A stretch of 5,811 nt of DNA from an uncultured Prevotellaceae bacterium (GTDB lineage Bacteria > Bacteroidota > Bacteroidia > Bacteroidales > Bacteroidaceae): assembly GCA_958404085.1 (NCBI GenBank), contig CATXZX010000141.1:1-5811 (forward strand). Direction: 5' to 3'. Positions 5,496 through 5,811 of this stretch are shown in pieces. The position numbers were made by a program, and so were the translations under genes. Positions within the stretch are counted from its first letter, which is position 1, and each line of letters opens with the position of its first letter. The notes beneath the pieces were generated by a model. That model worked only from the letters and a program-made list of their open reading frames with translations. It ran no database searches and was not told the origin of the DNA.

Positions 5496-5811
5496 ATGAA
5501 AGAAATTATCAGTGAGAAGGATGAACCGAAGTACAGACACCGCATCCCGGTGCAGCTCCGGTTCAGCGACGTAGACCGTTTCGGTCATGTCAACAATTCC
5601 GTTTATTTTTCGCTTTACGACCTGGCGAAGACCGATTACCTTCAGAATGTACTCGGCATGGGGCTGAATCCCGAAGCGGTTGTGCCGGTGGTGGCCAATA
5701 TCCACGCCGATTTTTTGCAGCCGGTGTTCTTCGACGACCCCATCGCCATCGAGACGACGACGGTCCACGTCGGAAACAAAAGTTTCACGCTCCGCCAGCG
5801 CGCCGTCAATA
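5496..5811 (+). CDS. Hotdog-fold acyl-CoA thioesterase, 4HBT family (partial, C-terminus beyond right edge)
   Basis: The first 105 residues are present; the gene runs off the right edge, and family members are usually about 130-170 residues. There is no signal peptide, so it is cytosolic. The diagnostic 4HBT motif is clear: LRFSDVDRFGHVNNSVYF (21-38), where D27 occupies the catalytic aspartate position and GHVNN lies on the hotdog helix. Following parts also fit: the helix YDLAKTDYLQNVLG, then VVANIHADFLQPVFFDDPIAIETTTV and the strand NKSFTLRQR. These enzymes hydrolyse acyl-CoA thioesters, and members of this type usually act on short- or medium-chain or aromatic acyl groups. The exact substrate is unknown. 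The ATG at 5496 begins 49 bp after the stop of the EEP gene and follows an A-rich stretch typical of Bacteroidetes starts. Its role appears to be metabolic housekeeping, unrelated to the secreted glycosidases. Confidence 0.92.
   Translation, partial: MKEIISEKDEPKYRHRIPVQLRFSDVDRFGHVNNSVYFSLYDLAKTDYLQNVLGMGLNPEAVVPVVANIHADFLQPVFFDDPIAIETTTVHVGNKSFTLRQRAVN

Noticed and set aside
1..5811. Search by eye for tRNA, rRNA, CRISPR repeats, IS ends and attachment sites
   Set aside because: No regularly spaced repeats, transposase motifs or tRNA-like cloverleaf were seen; coding density is high and every larger gap is accounted for.

Overview
The window looks like a chromosomal stretch from a Bacteroidales bacterium, most likely a gut or host-associated polysaccharide degrader. 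Four things point that way: perfect matches to the Bacteroidetes -7 promoter element (TAnnTTTG) upstream of several genes, weak or absent Shine-Dalgarno sequences, secreted carbohydrate-active enzymes, and a lipoprotein with acidic residues right after its lipidated cysteine. GC content looks fairly high for the group (estimated by eye, Alistipes-like). I cannot name a species.

The left half (1-3723) is read on the minus strand and holds three secreted glycan-degrading proteins. In transcription order they are a GH16 endo-beta-glycosidase (2947-3723), a GH120 beta-xylosidase-type right-handed beta-helix enzyme (887-2800), and the first ~300 residues of a DUF5054 protein related to GH38 alpha-mannosidases (1-914, running off the left edge). 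The last two overlap by up to 28 bp and are surely co-transcribed. GH120 also has its own promoter in the 146-bp gap after GH16. No SusC/SusD pair, sulfatase or regulator is visible, so this could be the edge of a larger polysaccharide utilisation locus or a small enzyme-only cluster.

The right half (3866-5811) is read on the plus strand. It holds a small surface-type lipoprotein of unknown function (3866-4264), a secreted endonuclease/exonuclease/phosphatase-superfamily hydrolase (4424-5446), and the N-terminal part of a cytosolic hotdog-fold acyl-CoA thioesterase (5496-5811, running off the right edge). These look like ordinary neighbours rather than one pathway.

The two halves are separated by a 142-bp divergent intergenic region with one promoter per direction and a perfect 10-bp inverted repeat between them. 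The 159-bp gap before the phosphatase-superfamily gene carries a 14-bp imperfect hairpin with no obvious conventional role. I found no RNA genes, insertion sequences, CRISPR arrays or attachment sites. I see no convincing new system; the most interesting points are the unusual combination of glycosidases and the intergenic structures.
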